A stretch of DNA of 64,000 bases. It comes from Humulus lupulus. Lineage: Eukaryota > Streptophyta > Magnoliopsida > Rosales > Cannabaceae. The stretch lies in NCBI RefSeq assembly GCF_963169125.1, contig NC_084802.1:35099607-35163606 (forward strand), written 5' to 3'. Position numbers and translations under genes: made by a program. How positions within the stretch are numbered: position 1 is the stretch's first letter; each line of letters begins with the position of its first letter. Under the pieces are notes generated by a model, which had not been told where the DNA came from, ran no database searches, and was given only the letters and a program-made list of their open reading frames with translations. Below are positions 34,584-45,543 of this stretch, piece after piece.

Positions 34584-35335
34584 CGAGGGAACGGACCCTT
34601 CTTCCTCTTTACGCTTTCAAATTCTCGAGCTTTCAGATTCTCAGATTCCCAAATCTTCGAACTCTCAAGCTTCCAAGCTTCCTTTCCTTCGAATTCGCCA
34701 CTTCTTTTGGTAAGAAATCCAGAAACTTTTCTTTCGATTTGGCAGTAGGCTTGCTCGCCGAAGTTCTAGGTTTGAATCGTTGCTTGTCTTTGCAGCCTTT
34801 ACTTCACGTGTTCGTGCGGTGCAGTGACCCGGTTACTCCCTCAATCTTCAACTATCCGAACACCAGTAAGTATTTTTACTTTGCTTTTTCCTTCTACGCC
34901 TCAGATTGTTGGTAGTTGTTAGGGTTGAGTTTTCTGTCGGTGTCATCTTTATGCATGCGTGAGTAGGGCTTTGATAGGCATGTGATTGATGTGAGTCAAT
35001 AAGTCATCTCTTTGCATGCTTTGACGATTTGCTTTTGGAAAGTTGTTTCTCGTCTGCTTGTGCTGTTCTGGTTTGTTATTTTAGGGCATAAGCGTGAACG
35101 CCTTTAGGGTGTCTTCCCCTGGGAAAACACCTCTTTCGGCGGGCTTAGGCTCGAAGTTTGAATCTGGTTCCTTGCTGTCCTCCGGGTGGCATGGTGCCAG
35201 CCCCTCGGCAAGCTCGGTGGGAGCCTCTCCAAGCAATTTTCGGGGAGGGTCTCCCCGACGCCTTTAATACCGTTAGGGTATGACAAGGGTGCTGACTGCT
35301 TGGAGTGTTTTCTTCTTTGTTTCTTTTGCTCAGTG

Positions 35336-38300
35336 ATGAACACCTCAAAGGAACCAATCATCGCTGCGGTAGAGGCTGAATCTGCCCAGGAGCAAGGTTC
35401 CCCTGTTGCCGGCGCAAAGGGGAAAGCAAAAACTAAGGTGGCCGCGGCTAGCCCACCGACTATCAACAGTTCCATCTGGGAGATGGACCAGAAGCCGAAC
35501 CTGTTCAGAAACTACGGTATGCTGGAGCTGTATTCCTCAGAGGCAGGCCTGAAGAACATCCCAGGCCTGATGTGGCACTGTCTGTCGGTGCTGGGTGAGT
35601 CTGCCAGTCAGAGTCACGAGGGTTTTGGTGCCTGGAGCTGGGCACACATAGTGTGTGGGGCACACTTGCCCCTAAGAAGTTATTTTGCCAACTTCTGCGT
35701 GAAGGCGGGGATTGCCCCCTTCCAGTTGATTCCCCCCAGCTACAAGCTTCTAGCGGGGTGGTACATCTTTTGCAAGTCCCGGGACCTGGAGGCCCCTACC
35801 CCGGAGGAGGTGCTATACTTCTATGGGCTGAAGTCTCAGCCCATGAGAGGTCATGCAGACAAGGTGGGGTTTTATAGGCTGGAGAGGTATTCAGACGTGA
35901 TGTGTCCCACATGTCACACCGCGAGGGTTCCAGATCTCCGGGAGTACTGGTTCCTGACGACTGGCTTCCCATTGAAGAAGGTGCCAGCCCTATCTTTGGA
36001 CTTCAAAGTCCCTGGTAAGTGCTCCTTCCTCTCTTTTTTAACTCTGTTTCTTTACGTTTGGTTTGCCTTCCGGGAGGATCTCTAACACTCGTGTTTGGAT
36101 TTTGCAGAAGCCGTCCCGCGGACACCTCGCTGTGCAGAGATGATAAGGAGGTCAAACTTCTACGAGGGGCTCTCGGAGGAAGAGCTGAAGGTGGAAGGAC
36201 TTGTGACCACCGAATCTTTGAGGGAGTATGGGCTACTCGCCTCTTTCCAAAATATTGAGCCAGTGAGTGGCAGGGGGCAAAGTCAGGTGTCAGCTGACGT
36301 CCGGGAGCAGATTGCCCTGAAGCTGTCCAAGGTGATCTGCCTGGCGGCCCAGGACGAGAATAATTTATCCCCCAGTTGGGCGGAGAGGTTCCCCGACCCC
36401 CAGTCGGAGGAAGAAGAAATCGAGGCTCGCCACGCCGCAGCTTACCCCAATGAAGGGACTCCGGGAGCTGGTACCTCTGGGAAAGGTAAGACTAGCTTTC
36501 GATTGATCCACACCCCCAGCCTGTCTGAGGTTTCCCGGACTTCTCAGGTGGGGTTCGATCCCCGCTTCCTTAGGCTAGATCCGCGTAGGATACCCTTTGA
36601 CAGATATTGCGATAGGGTAGATGAGCTCCTCGAGTGTTTGAGTGACGGTAGTCTGCCAGAAGGTGTCACCATGGTTGACCCTTCTTCCCTCAGCATGTCA
36701 TTCCCGGACTTCAAGGAGTACAGGAGCTTCCTGGAGCAGGAAGCAGTGTCTTGTTTTGCTCGGGGAAGGCCATCCACGTTTCTCGTGCATGGTCGTCCCT
36801 TTCAAACTTTTCTCTTTTTTGCTTCTTGTTCCCTGCTGGTGGACTTGTTTGTGCTTTTATGTTGTTGCTTGTTTTGTCTTCTGCTTATCTTTTTTCACAT
36901 CGCTTGCTGGTTGGTTAACCTTGCTTTGTACATTTCTTGCAGAACATCCTGAAGCAAAGATGTTGGGGAGAGCTACCTCACTTATCAAGAAGGCCGCCAC
37001 CAGCCAAGACCAGTCCAAGGGGAAAGGACGAAAGACCGGAGCTGGTAGGGGAGGTAAAGCTGCCACACCCAAGAAGACAAGTGGCGAGGCGCAAGGGTCT
37101 TCGGTGGTGGAGAGGGCAATCGTGCCCGTGGTGGAGAAGCCTCCTGTCAAGGGGCCTTCCGAGAACACGGTGGTCTCGAGTAGTAGCAGCAAGGGGGAAG
37201 GACTTGTGTTCCCCGTGAAGATGACCGGGGTGAGCAAGCGCCCCGGAGGAGAGGCTAAGGGCGACAAGAAGAAACGCCTTAGACATTCTTCTCCCGGAGG
37301 TGATGGAGACCTCCAGGCTGCGCGCAGTCCCCGCCAGACTACTCCCAACCAGCAGCAACCACAACCCGAACAGCAAAAGCAACAACAACAACAACAACAA
37401 CAAAGACAACCAACACCGCCACAGCAGCAGCAAAAACAACAGCAACATCAGCAGCAACAACAGACCGGGGCGGTAGTGTCTTCGCTACCGTCCCTAATAC
37501 CCCGTCTACTTCCTCCTCCAGTCCAAAGGGAGTCCGCCCTTTCGGGGTCTCCTTCTTCTCCTTCTCTTCCACTTTCTCAACAAACAAGCCTTCCTCAGCC
37601 TGGCCTGAAGTTCCACTTCCCTCAGAAACCAACCCGTTTCCCCGCTGCCCTCCTAGAGGGTGTAAGACGGGCTGATAATTTTTTGAAGAGGCGGTTGGAG
37701 GCCGAGAAGGCTGTTACTCAGGGAAGGGCAGACAACCTGTCTGCTGTGAAGAGAGCTGAGCTGGCAGAAGGGGTGAGATCCCTTCACCCGGCTGGAGCGG
37801 TTTTGGATGGCCCAGCCTTGAAGAAGAGGCTGGTGCCTAGGCTCGGACGTGCATTGGCGCCGTTCGGAGCGGAGATGATGGAAGACATGGCCCTGAGCTT
37901 GTGCGAGCTCAATTCTGAGAAATGGGCCATCAGTAGCAGTAAGGACCCGCTGTTGCTGACACATGCCGTAAAGCAGCAACTTTCTGGGGTAAGCTGTCAG
38001 TTGTTGTGTTCTGGGATCATTTGTCTTAGTACATTTGGTTCTGCTTAACTCATTCTGTTGTCTTTCCTCGCAATCCTCTCTCATTGCGGAACGCTCGTTC
38101 CGGGAGGTAGGTGCAGTTCTGGTTCAGCTGGAGGAGAGCCAGGTGGCTCGCCAGGCCTTGGAGGCGGAGAAGCAGAAACTGACCCAACAGGTCGAGAGCA
38201 TAAAGGGGGAGGCTGTGGAGAAGATTAACCAGGCCCGGCACAAGGCTGAAGAAGAGGCGGACAAGAAATATCTTGCCAAATATCAAGAGTACAGGGCCAG

Positions 38301-39108
38301 CGCGGAGAATGAGTTCAAATAGCGGTCGGATGACTTGAAGGCCAAGAACTCCAAGCTCCAGGAAGAGCTATCCCAGGCCAGGGAGGAGAAGGATACCCTG
38401 GATGCCCGCTTGCAATCGAAAAATAATATCCTCCTTAAGCAGAACGAGGAATATGCCACTCTTCAGAAGAGGCTGCACGAGGAGGAGCAAGATCACAAGA
38501 GGAGCAAGGATCTCGCGTCTATGCAGGAGTTGGGGCTCGCTGAGAAGGATAAACAGATTGGAGCCTTGCAATTCGCTGTCAGGGGGCATGTGACCGAGAA
38601 GCGATCCTTGCTGGATCAAAATAAGGTGCAGCGCAAGGAGATTGATTCCCTTAAGGGAGAGCGGGATGCATCCAAGGCCGAGCTGGAAAAACTGAGGGCT
38701 CAATTGGCTGTCGCGGAGGCAAAGCTGGCGACCTCTGAGGCGGAGAGCTTGAGGGAGAAGGAAGATGCCGAGGTGGTGCTGAATAGAACGATTAATCTAT
38801 CCCACGTGGTCCTCATGCACCAACTTTAGAAAATAAACCCGGAGGTAGTAGGCTACCTGGGAGAGGACGCCGCCGCCATGAGGGAAAAGGTACAGGCGTG
38901 GGATCAAAGCCCAGAGGTGTACGTCCAGACTTATAACATCGACGAGCCTGCTGGAGCCCCCGAGGCAGAAGATCCCAAAGAGGCGGGGACCTCTGAACCT
39001 GCCCGTGATGAAGTTCCACCTTCCAATGAGCCGACTCCGCCAGCCCCAGTTGAAACCGCTGTCTCCGAGACCCCGGTCGTGGAAGCCGCTGCCACCCCCA
39101 GTGCTTGA
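35336..39108 (+). pseudogene. Convergent spliced gene of element B: Transposase_28-like domain, poly-Q, coiled coil
   Basis: Exons by eye: 35336-36014, 36108-36791, 36943-37988 and 38074-39108; phases 1, 1, 0, as in element A. The exon lengths sum to 1,148 codons. Exon 1: MNTSKEPIIAAVEAE, then the shared domain (LPLRSYFANFCVKAGIAPFQ, YKLLAGWYIFCKSRDLEAPT, VGFYRLERY). Exon 2 is acidic with an LSDGSLPEGVTM segment. Exon 3 is basic (KGKGRKTGAGRGGK), then glutamine-rich (37346-37462). Exon 4 is a long coiled coil starting AERSFREVGAVLVQLEES, with an acidic proline-rich end. Defects: TAG at 38320-38322 and 38827-38829, and the exon 4 acceptor reads CAA where CAG is expected (38071-38073). Many lysine/arginine residues suggest a nuclear protein, but the role is unknown. 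Confidence 0.78.
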
Positions 39109-39608
39109 AGGGGTCTTATCCTTTGTGTAATAATAATTTTTTTTTTATTTTTTATTTTTTATTTTCCTTTGGGGTGAAGCTCCCTGTACTCTTTTTTTAA
39201 TTGCGGGAACATTACAGATGCCCGGTCCGCAGGGCCTTCATCGCAATAATTGTAGACTTCTTCGTTCCTTTTCTGCTGAGTTCCTTGTTTAATTTTGTGC
39301 TTAGGGTAGAGACTTTTATACGATAGAAACTGCTGTAGGGGCGCATGAGGTTTTGGTTCCAACGGCCAGGACCTATGCATTTCTAACTTGAAGCTCCAAC
39401 GGCTTATGTCTTTTCCCACGTAGTTTCTAGGTTACGGAGGGTTCTTGGTTCCAACGGCCAGGCTCCCTCTTTCATCGTACCCAGCTTTCCTAAGGTAAAT
39501 AGCCAATCCCGGGACTTGTAGTTATACCGTTCGCTGGGATGGCTAAGGTGACCCGTTCCATCTTCCCATCGCGGTCTTTACAAAGCTTGCGAGGCCAACA
39601 CTTAATAC
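39109..39608. other. 3' region of the convergent gene, noncoding
   Basis: T-rich stretch at 39128-39167 just after the stop may contain the polyadenylation region. Two copies of a GGTTCCAACGGCCAGG block occur at 39353 and 39448. The last 8 bp, CTTAATAC, are the left target duplication of the MITE. Confidence 0.5.
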
Positions 39609-40168
39609 TAGGGGTGAGCATCGGTTGGTTTGGGCGGTTTTTTCACACAAAAAAATCCAGAATTCGGTTTTCGGTTCGGATTAGTGCAATCCAAAAACCG
39701 ACCAAACCAAACCAGTTTAAAAAAAAAACCGACCGTTTTGGACAGCGGTTTGGTCGGTTAAACCGACCAAACCGAATTGATTATTTATTTATTATTTTTT
39801 AATTTTTTTTTTGAAAGTTTTAGTTAAGAAATTAAAAATTTTGGATTGTTAGAATCCATTTTTGTATATTTTTAAAACATAAATATATAGAACATAATTA
39901 CATTTACAAGTGCCTTAAGTTTTTTTTTTTTTAATTAAAATTTTTAATAATTAATAATTATATAATATTATATTATTATTTTATTGTGTTCGGTCGGTTT
40001 CGGTTTTTTTGGTCGGTTCACCCAAAATTTCCAAACCGACCAAACAGTGGCGGTTTGCACCGTCGGCGGTTTTTTCGGTTTTCAGTTTAAACGGTTTTGG
40101 TTTTTTCGGTGTTCGATAGGTCGGTGTACACGGTTTTTTTGGTTTTTCGGATTTTATGCTCAGCCCTA
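39609..40168. mobile_element. hAT-type MITE nested in element B
   Basis: 560-bp element with ends TAGGGGTGAGCAT and ATGCTCAGCCCTA (12 of 13 paired). It is flanked by perfect 8-bp duplications CTTAATAC (39601-39608 and 40169-40176), the size made by hAT transposases. The interior repeats GGTCGGTT/AACCGACC-like words near both ends and has no ORF of note. It postdates insertion of element B unless carried in with it. Confidence 0.92.
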
Positions 40169-40235
40169 CTTAATACGATTCCGCGGGATGGTGCCGGAAC
40201 GGGAGTTCTTTTGGTGAGCGTCGCTAGACTTAGGG

Positions 40236-40625
40236 CTAGATCTTTGCGAAGCAAAACTAACTGTCGTTGCGGACCTCACGGTGGCCGACTTCAGGGACTT
40301 GGCATGAACCCTTGCGAGGCAAAGTTCGTTGCGGTCGAGGAAATCGTCACGCCTACCATGTGCGATCCTGGAGTAGGGGCTTTGCGAAGCAATGCCTGAT
40401 GTAATTGGGGGATCGATTATATTTGCTCCCAGAGCTGAAGCTTGCGAAGCGAGGCTTGCAGTGGTCGAGGAGCTCGCCATGCATTATTTTGTGAGACCCG
40501 GGGCTGAAGCCTGCGAAGCAAAGCTTACAGCGGTCGCGGATCTTGCCATCTTTCGCCTTGCGGGACCCGGAGCTGGAGCTTGCGAAGCAAAGCTCTTAGC
40601 GGTCGCGGAGTATTCTGCGAAGGAC
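40236..40625. repeat. About 70-bp tandem repeat array with a gag-like core
   Basis: Six imperfect units with a TTGCGAAGCAAAGCT-type core beginning near 40242, 40311, 40382, 40442, 40511 and 40580 (spacing about 60-71 bp), most followed by GCGGTCGCGGA-like sequence. The core also occurs in gag of the same element at 45832-45866; minus-strand translation gives SFASQAPAP in both. Confidence 0.85.
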
Positions 40626-40923
40626 TTGTCAGGAAGTTGGGGGTGTTTCGGCGTAGCTCTCTGAATGTGCCCCAACCTCCAGTCCTGTTCATCGCTGGGC
40701 TACACAGGAGATAATTTTCATGATGCATAATGGCAGATATTTTCATGGCAATCTTCACATAACCACATAATGCACACATGACACGTAATGCAAATATGTT
40801 CATGGCAACTAATCAACCTAAGCTTAATCAATTTAAAAAAATTTAAACACAATGCTAGCACATAAGTGGTGTTCTCTTTATGTTTTGTTCAAGGGGCGTA
40901 TGGCTATGCCTTAGCCATGTATA

Positions 40924-40933
40924 CCCCCCCAAG
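40924..40933 (-). other. Internal polypurine tract of element B
   Basis: Minus-strand CTTGGGGGGG within TATACCCCCCCAAGTGAGCG on plus, about 235 bp beyond the end of pol. Counterpart of 16013-16021 in element A. Confidence 0.6.
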
Positions 40934-41139
40934 TGAGCGTGGGGTCCGGACGTCTCCGGACTGCGTGGTCACTTGTTAAAACGCAGCTTAGAACAAAGGG
41001 ATAAAAAATGCAGTAAAAGCGGAGTGAAACTTTCCGTGTTTTATTAAATTAGCCTGTTAGGCATGTGTTTTTCAGCCGGGAGGATTATCTCCATATTTTA
41101 CATTTTTGCTACGTCCACCAAGGACTTTCGACTAGATAG

Positions 41140-42290
41140 TCCGGGGCCTACTGATAGTAACGGCGGAGGTGTTCCACGTTCTAGGCGCGCGGGACTTTAG
41201 ATCCGTCGAGTCTCTTTAAGTGATACGTCCCATGGCCCACTTTTTCTTGGACTTCATAGGGGCCTTCCCAGTTGGGTCTGAGGACTCCCACTCCCGGATC
41301 CTGCGTAGCAGGAAATACTCTCCGTAGGACAAGGTCCCTAACTTCGAATGTACGGCTCTTGACTCTTGTGTTGAAGTGTCGGGCTATCTTGCCTTGGTAC
41401 ATTTTGAGTTGGACCTGTGACTGCTCTCGGAGCTCTTCGATCGTGTCCAGGGACTCCTAGAGAAGGGCGTGGTTTCGGGTAGGGTCGTAGGTGTCCTGCC
41501 TGTGAGAGGGGATCATGGTTTCTACTGGGATGACGGCCTCGCAACCGAAGGTCATGGAATAAGGTGTGTGCCCCGTCGAAGTTCTCTCTGTTGTGCGATA
41601 AGCCCAAAGTACTCGCGGAAGCTCTTCCGGCCAGTGAGCCTTGCATGCTTGGAGTTTCTTCTTCAACGTGGTCTTTAAGATTTTGTTAACTGCTTCCACT
41701 TGCCCATTAGCTTGAGGTCTAGCGACTGCGGAAAAGCTTTTGATGATTCCATGCGAAGCACAGAAGTCCGTGAAATGCTCACTATCAAATTGCTTCCCAT
41801 TGTCGGACACAATTTTTCGTGGAAGCCCGAAACGACACACTATATTCTTGATGACAAAGTCCAGTGCTTTCTTAGACGTGACCGTGTTCATAGGTTCAGC
41901 TTCAGCCCATTTGGTGAAGTAGTCTACCACGACTATGGCATACTTCACTCCACCCCTTCCAGTTGGAAGGGAACCTATTAGGTCAATGCCCCAAACGGCG
42001 AACGGCCAGGGGCTGGTCATTAAGGTAATTTCTGTAGGCGGCGCTCGCGGAACCTTGGCGTACCTCTGGCACTGCTCACATTTTCTGACATAATCCACAC
42101 AATCCTTCTTCATGGTGGGCCAGAAGTATCCTTGACGAAGGATCTTTTTGGAGAGGCTCAGTCCGGAGGTATGGTCGCCACAGAAGCCTCCGTGAATCTC
42201 ATGGATGATGGTGTTGATTTCGGTTCCGGCAACACACCTAAGGAAGGGTATGGACAACCCCCTGTGGTAAAGCTTTCCATCCATAACCAC
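41140..42290 (-). pseudogene. Tat integrase of element B
   Basis: 277-aa ORF (41457-42290) plus a 73-aa tail (41181-41402) after a TAG at about 41454-41456. Zinc region EIHGGFCGDH ... YVRKCEQCQRYA is intact. Catalytic Asp in WGIDLIGSLPTG, Asp in IVSDNGKQFDS and Glu in VEAVNKILKTTL are all present. The C-terminal GPYEVQEKVGHGTYHLKRL follows, then a TAG before the last residues (NVEHLRRYYQ). It is joined upstream to RNase H but for a TGA at 42291-42293, which would be CGA (Arg) by comparison with element A, a typical methyl-CpG transition. Confidence 0.92.
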
Positions 42291-42293
42291 GTA

Positions 42294-44459
42294 TCAGGGA
42301 GCTTGATATTGGACCTTTCTTGCGTCAGCTTTATCAGTGGGGAGCTCTCCGGTGGTGAGAAATCTGAGGATGGGTCCTATCCAGGAATGGGAATGGTCGA
42401 TGATGGCATTTACCCTCTGTGTCTCAGTACTAGGTGCTTCTAAGTGCCCGATGGGCACTAGGCCATATTGTTCAATCTCCGGGTCTGTTGCAAGCTTGGC
42501 CAGTGTGTCCGCGAGTGAATTCTGGGCCCGGGGGACCTGGCGGATTTGGTAGCCTTTGAAATGCTGCAGGAGGCCGCGGGAGAGAGACACGTAGGCAGCC
42601 ATTTTTTCTCCTTTCATCTGGTATTCTCCGGATATTTGGTTTACCACAAGTAGGGAGTCGCTGTATACTTCGATTTTTTGGGCTCCGACTTCCCTGGCCA
42701 TTTGTAATCCAGCTAGCATGGCTTCGTGTTCTGCCTCGTTGTTGGATGCTGGGAACGTGAAACGGATGGCGCTCTGGAGCTGATGTCCTTGGGGAGAAAC
42801 TAGGATAACCCCTGCTCCAGCTCCTTTTTCATTTGAGTCTCCGTCTACATAGACCTTCCATGTGGGAAGTTCCGGGACAGGATCTTCCGGGAGGTCATTC
42901 ATTCCTGAGCATTCCACAATAAAGTCCGTGAGAGCTTGACCTTTTATGGAAACACGTGGCTGGTAGTGGATATCAAATTGGCTCAGTTCCATGGCCCATT
43001 TAAGTAATCTGCCAGAAGACTCGGGCTTCTGCAAGACTTGCCGGAGAGGGTGGTTGGTGAGTACTCTGATGGTGTGCGCCTGGAAATAGGGCCTTAGCTT
43101 CCGCGAAGCGATTAGCAAGCAGAGGGAGAGTTTCTCGATCATTGAATATCTGGACTTGGTGTCCAGTAACCTCTTGCTCACGTAATACACAGGGAGCTGG
43201 AGACGGCCGTCGTCCCGGGCAAGAGCAACACTCACAGCATGCTTAGTCACAGCTAAGTACAAGAACAACGCCTCTCCTTCGACAGGTTTGGACAGAATGG
43301 GAGCTCGAGTTAGATGTTCCTTGAGGTGTTGGAAGGCTGCTTCGCATTCGGGGGTCCACTCGAACCTCTTGTTTCCTCGCAACACATTGAAGAAGGGGAC
43401 ACATTTGTCAGTGGCCTTAGATACGAAGCGGCTGAGAGAAGCTATCCTTCCGGTAACGCTTTGGACATCCTTATGCTTTCGGGGAGAAGGCATATCTATG
43501 AACGCCTTAATTTTCTTAGGGTTGGCCTCCACTCCGCGGGAGCTGACAATGAAACCGAGGAACTTCCCAGAAATGACCCCGAAAGTACATTTCTTCGGAT
43601 TCAGTTTCATTCCGTACTTTTGGATCACGACGAAAGCTTCCTCAAGGTCGTCACTGTGGTCCTTGGAGGTCTTGGATTTTACCAACATGTCGTCTACATA
43701 CACCTCCATGTTCCTCCCCAGCTGGTCCTTGAACATCCTGCTTACTAGACGCTGGTATGTCGCCCCATCATTCTTCAAACTGAAAGGCATGACCACGTAA
43801 CAGTAGACACCTTTGTCCGTGAGGAAGCTGGTGTGTTCCTGGTCCGCGACATGCATCTTGATCTGGTTGTACCCGGAGTATGCATCCATGAAGGATAAGA
43901 GTTCATACCCGGAAGTAGCGTCTACCATTTGATCGATTCGCGGAAGAGGGAAACAGTCTTTTGGGCAGGCTTTGTTTAGGTCCGTGAAGTCAATACACAT
44001 TCTCCAGGACCCATTGGGTTTCGGGACCAGAACTGGGTTGGCCAACCACACGGGATAGTGTGACTCCTGGAGAAAGCCTATGGACATCAGCTTGTCCACT
44101 TCAGCCTTGACTGCTTCGGCCCTCACTGGGTCTAACAGCCTCCTCTTTTGGCGAACTGGAGTTGCAGATGGGTCTATGTTGAGTGCGTGGAACGCAACAT
44201 TAGGATTAATCCCCGTCATATCAGCGTGGCACCATGCCAGGATAACCTGATTATTCTTCACCGTGGCCACGATCTTTTCTCGAATGGCCGATGGAAGGTT
44301 TTTCCCCACCTGAATGACTTTGGTGGGATCTCCCGAGTTGAGGATCACCTCTTCGACTTCCTCCATCGGCTCTATCGCCCTCTCGACCCCCAATCTAGGG
44401 TCGAGTTCGTCAACGTATGCCCCTTGGGCACCCCCAGTTTCTGGTAAATTCTCCGCCAA
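42294..44459 (-). CDS. Reverse transcriptase and RNase H of element B (721-aa open frame)
   Basis: Longest intact coding region here. RT: CIDFTDLNKACPKDCFPLPR, SFMDAYSGYNQIKMH (catalytic Asp), MPFSLKNDGATYQRLV (MPFGLKN usual), YVDDMLVKSKTS (both Asp), GKFLGFIVSSRGVEANP. A first RNase H-like connection follows (FLYLAVTKHAVSVALA, YYVSKRLLDTKSRYS). The second RNase H reads WKVYVDGDSNEKGAGAGVIL, SNNEAEHEAMLAGL, IEVYSDSLLVVNQI and NSLADTLAKLATD, with all four acidic residues present. It would copy RNA to cDNA in particles. It ends at the TGA before integrase; translation as one polyprotein with protease is broken at about 44460-44511. Confidence 0.93.
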   Translation of the reverse strand: MAENLPETGGAQGAYVDELDPRLGVERAIEPMEEVEEVILNSGDPTKVIQVGKNLPSAIREKIVATVKNNQVILAWCHADMTGINPNVAFHALNIDPSATPVRQKRRLLDPVRAEAVKAEVDKLMSIGFLQESHYPVWLANPVLVPKPNGSWRMCIDFTDLNKACPKDCFPLPRIDQMVDATSGYELLSFMDAYSGYNQIKMHVADQEHTSFLTDKGVYCYVVMPFSLKNDGATYQRLVSRMFKDQLGRNMEVYVDDMLVKSKTSKDHSDDLEEAFVVIQKYGMKLNPKKCTFGVISGKFLGFIVSSRGVEANPKKIKAFIDMPSPRKHKDVQSVTGRIASLSRFVSKATDKCVPFFNVLRGNKRFEWTPECEAAFQHLKEHLTRAPILSKPVEGEALFLYLAVTKHAVSVALARDDGRLQLPVYYVSKRLLDTKSRYSMIEKLSLCLLIASRKLRPYFQAHTIRVLTNHPLRQVLQKPESSGRLLKWAMELSQFDIHYQPRVSIKGQALTDFIVECSGMNDLPEDPVPELPTWKVYVDGDSNEKGAGAGVILVSPQGHQLQSAIRFTFPASNNEAEHEAMLAGLQMAREVGAQKIEVYSDSLLVVNQISGEYQMKGEKMAAYVSLSRGLLQHFKGYQIRQVPRAQNSLADTLAKLATDPEIEQYGLVPIGHLEAPSTETQRVNAIIDHSHSWIGPILRFLTTGELPTDKADARKVQYQAP

Positions 44460-44511
44460 AGGAGCGGCAACAATCGCCTCCTGGACCGTGTAGACGGATC
44501 AGACGGAGACG

Positions 44512-45513
44512 TTATAACAGCTTCGTGCACTTCGTTGGTCTCCCCGGAGGGTGCCGATACGCCCGTTGTCGCATGGAAAAGCATAGGTGGCGTATCGAGG
44601 TTACGACCCCAAAATCGATTAGGACCGGTCGGCCTAGGATGGCATTATACGCCGTGGGGCAGTCGACCACCACGAATGTGCAGTGCCTGAAGGCACAAGT
44701 GTCGCTGTCTCCTCTGAGGGTGACTGGAAGTTGAATTTTGCATAAGGGCATGAGTGCATCCCCATTGAACCCCTGAAGCTGGATGGGGCATGGGGTCAGA
44801 TCTGTCTCGGTTAATCCGATCGCGTGGAAGGCAGCTTTGAAGAGGATGTTTACGGAGCTTCCATTATCGACTAGGATCCGTGACACCTTCTTATTGGCGA
44901 TCTGGGCTTCCACGACGAGGGGATCGTTGTGGGGGAAGTGCACATGTCGGGCGTCATCTTCCGTGAAGGTGATGGGAAGATCCATCATTCGGGGACGCTG
45001 AGCAGGTGACTGAACCAAGGCGCACATCTCCCCAGTGTGTTCTAACTCCCTCAAGTACCTTTTCTGGGAGTTGCGGGTGCTTCCGGCAAGGTGCGGACCT
45101 CCGGAAATGGTGGCTGCGTGTCCGTCAACGAATGGCGGAGCAAGGCCAGGCGGATATGGGTTTCCGAGTCCTGGAGCCAGCATGGTAATGGGTGCTGGAG
45201 AGGTCGGAGCAGGAAGCGCTGGGAACTGAGATCCAGGAGCTTGGGGGTGACCGGCTCCAGGAGCGCTAGCGGTCCCCCTCTGTCCCGGAGAGTACGCAGC
45301 TCCGTGAACTACTCCCTGTCCGGGATAGATTATGGGTATCCTCACCCATTGACCGAGGTGTCCCGCTCTTGCCAGGGACTCGATCTCATCCTTCAGCTGA
45401 AGGCATTCGTTTGTGGTGTGCCCCACGTCTCCGTGGAACTCACACCTCTTATTAGAGTCTCGCGGATGCCTTCCTCCGTGAGACACTTTCGGGGGCTTCC
45501 TGTAGTTGACCAT
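44512..45513 (-). pseudogene. Gag knuckle and aspartic protease of element B
   Basis: 333-aa frame. CEFHGDVGHTTNEC knuckle near the start, a proline/alanine-rich linker, then protease with RILVDNGSSVNILF (DNG, a variant also common in Tat elements) and AYNAILGRPVL. A TAA at about 45525 separates it from the capsid frame (after YTSLID), so gag and protease are no longer one product. Confidence 0.88.
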
Positions 45514-45543
45514 ATTACAGGTCGCCCGATAGACATTTTCTCG

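Noticed and set aside
37374..37462. CRISPR-like or satellite array
   Set aside because: It is a CAA/CAG codon run within an exon, with no spacer structure.
36857..37632. Minus-strand frames rich in Leu and Val opposite exon 3
   Set aside because: They are shadows of the glutamine-rich CAA/CAG run of the plus-strand gene.
40097..40803. Overlapping frames with repeated ALA/GLU/CYS units around the tandem array
   Set aside because: Repeats read open in several frames on both strands; treated as a noncoding array and MITE flank.
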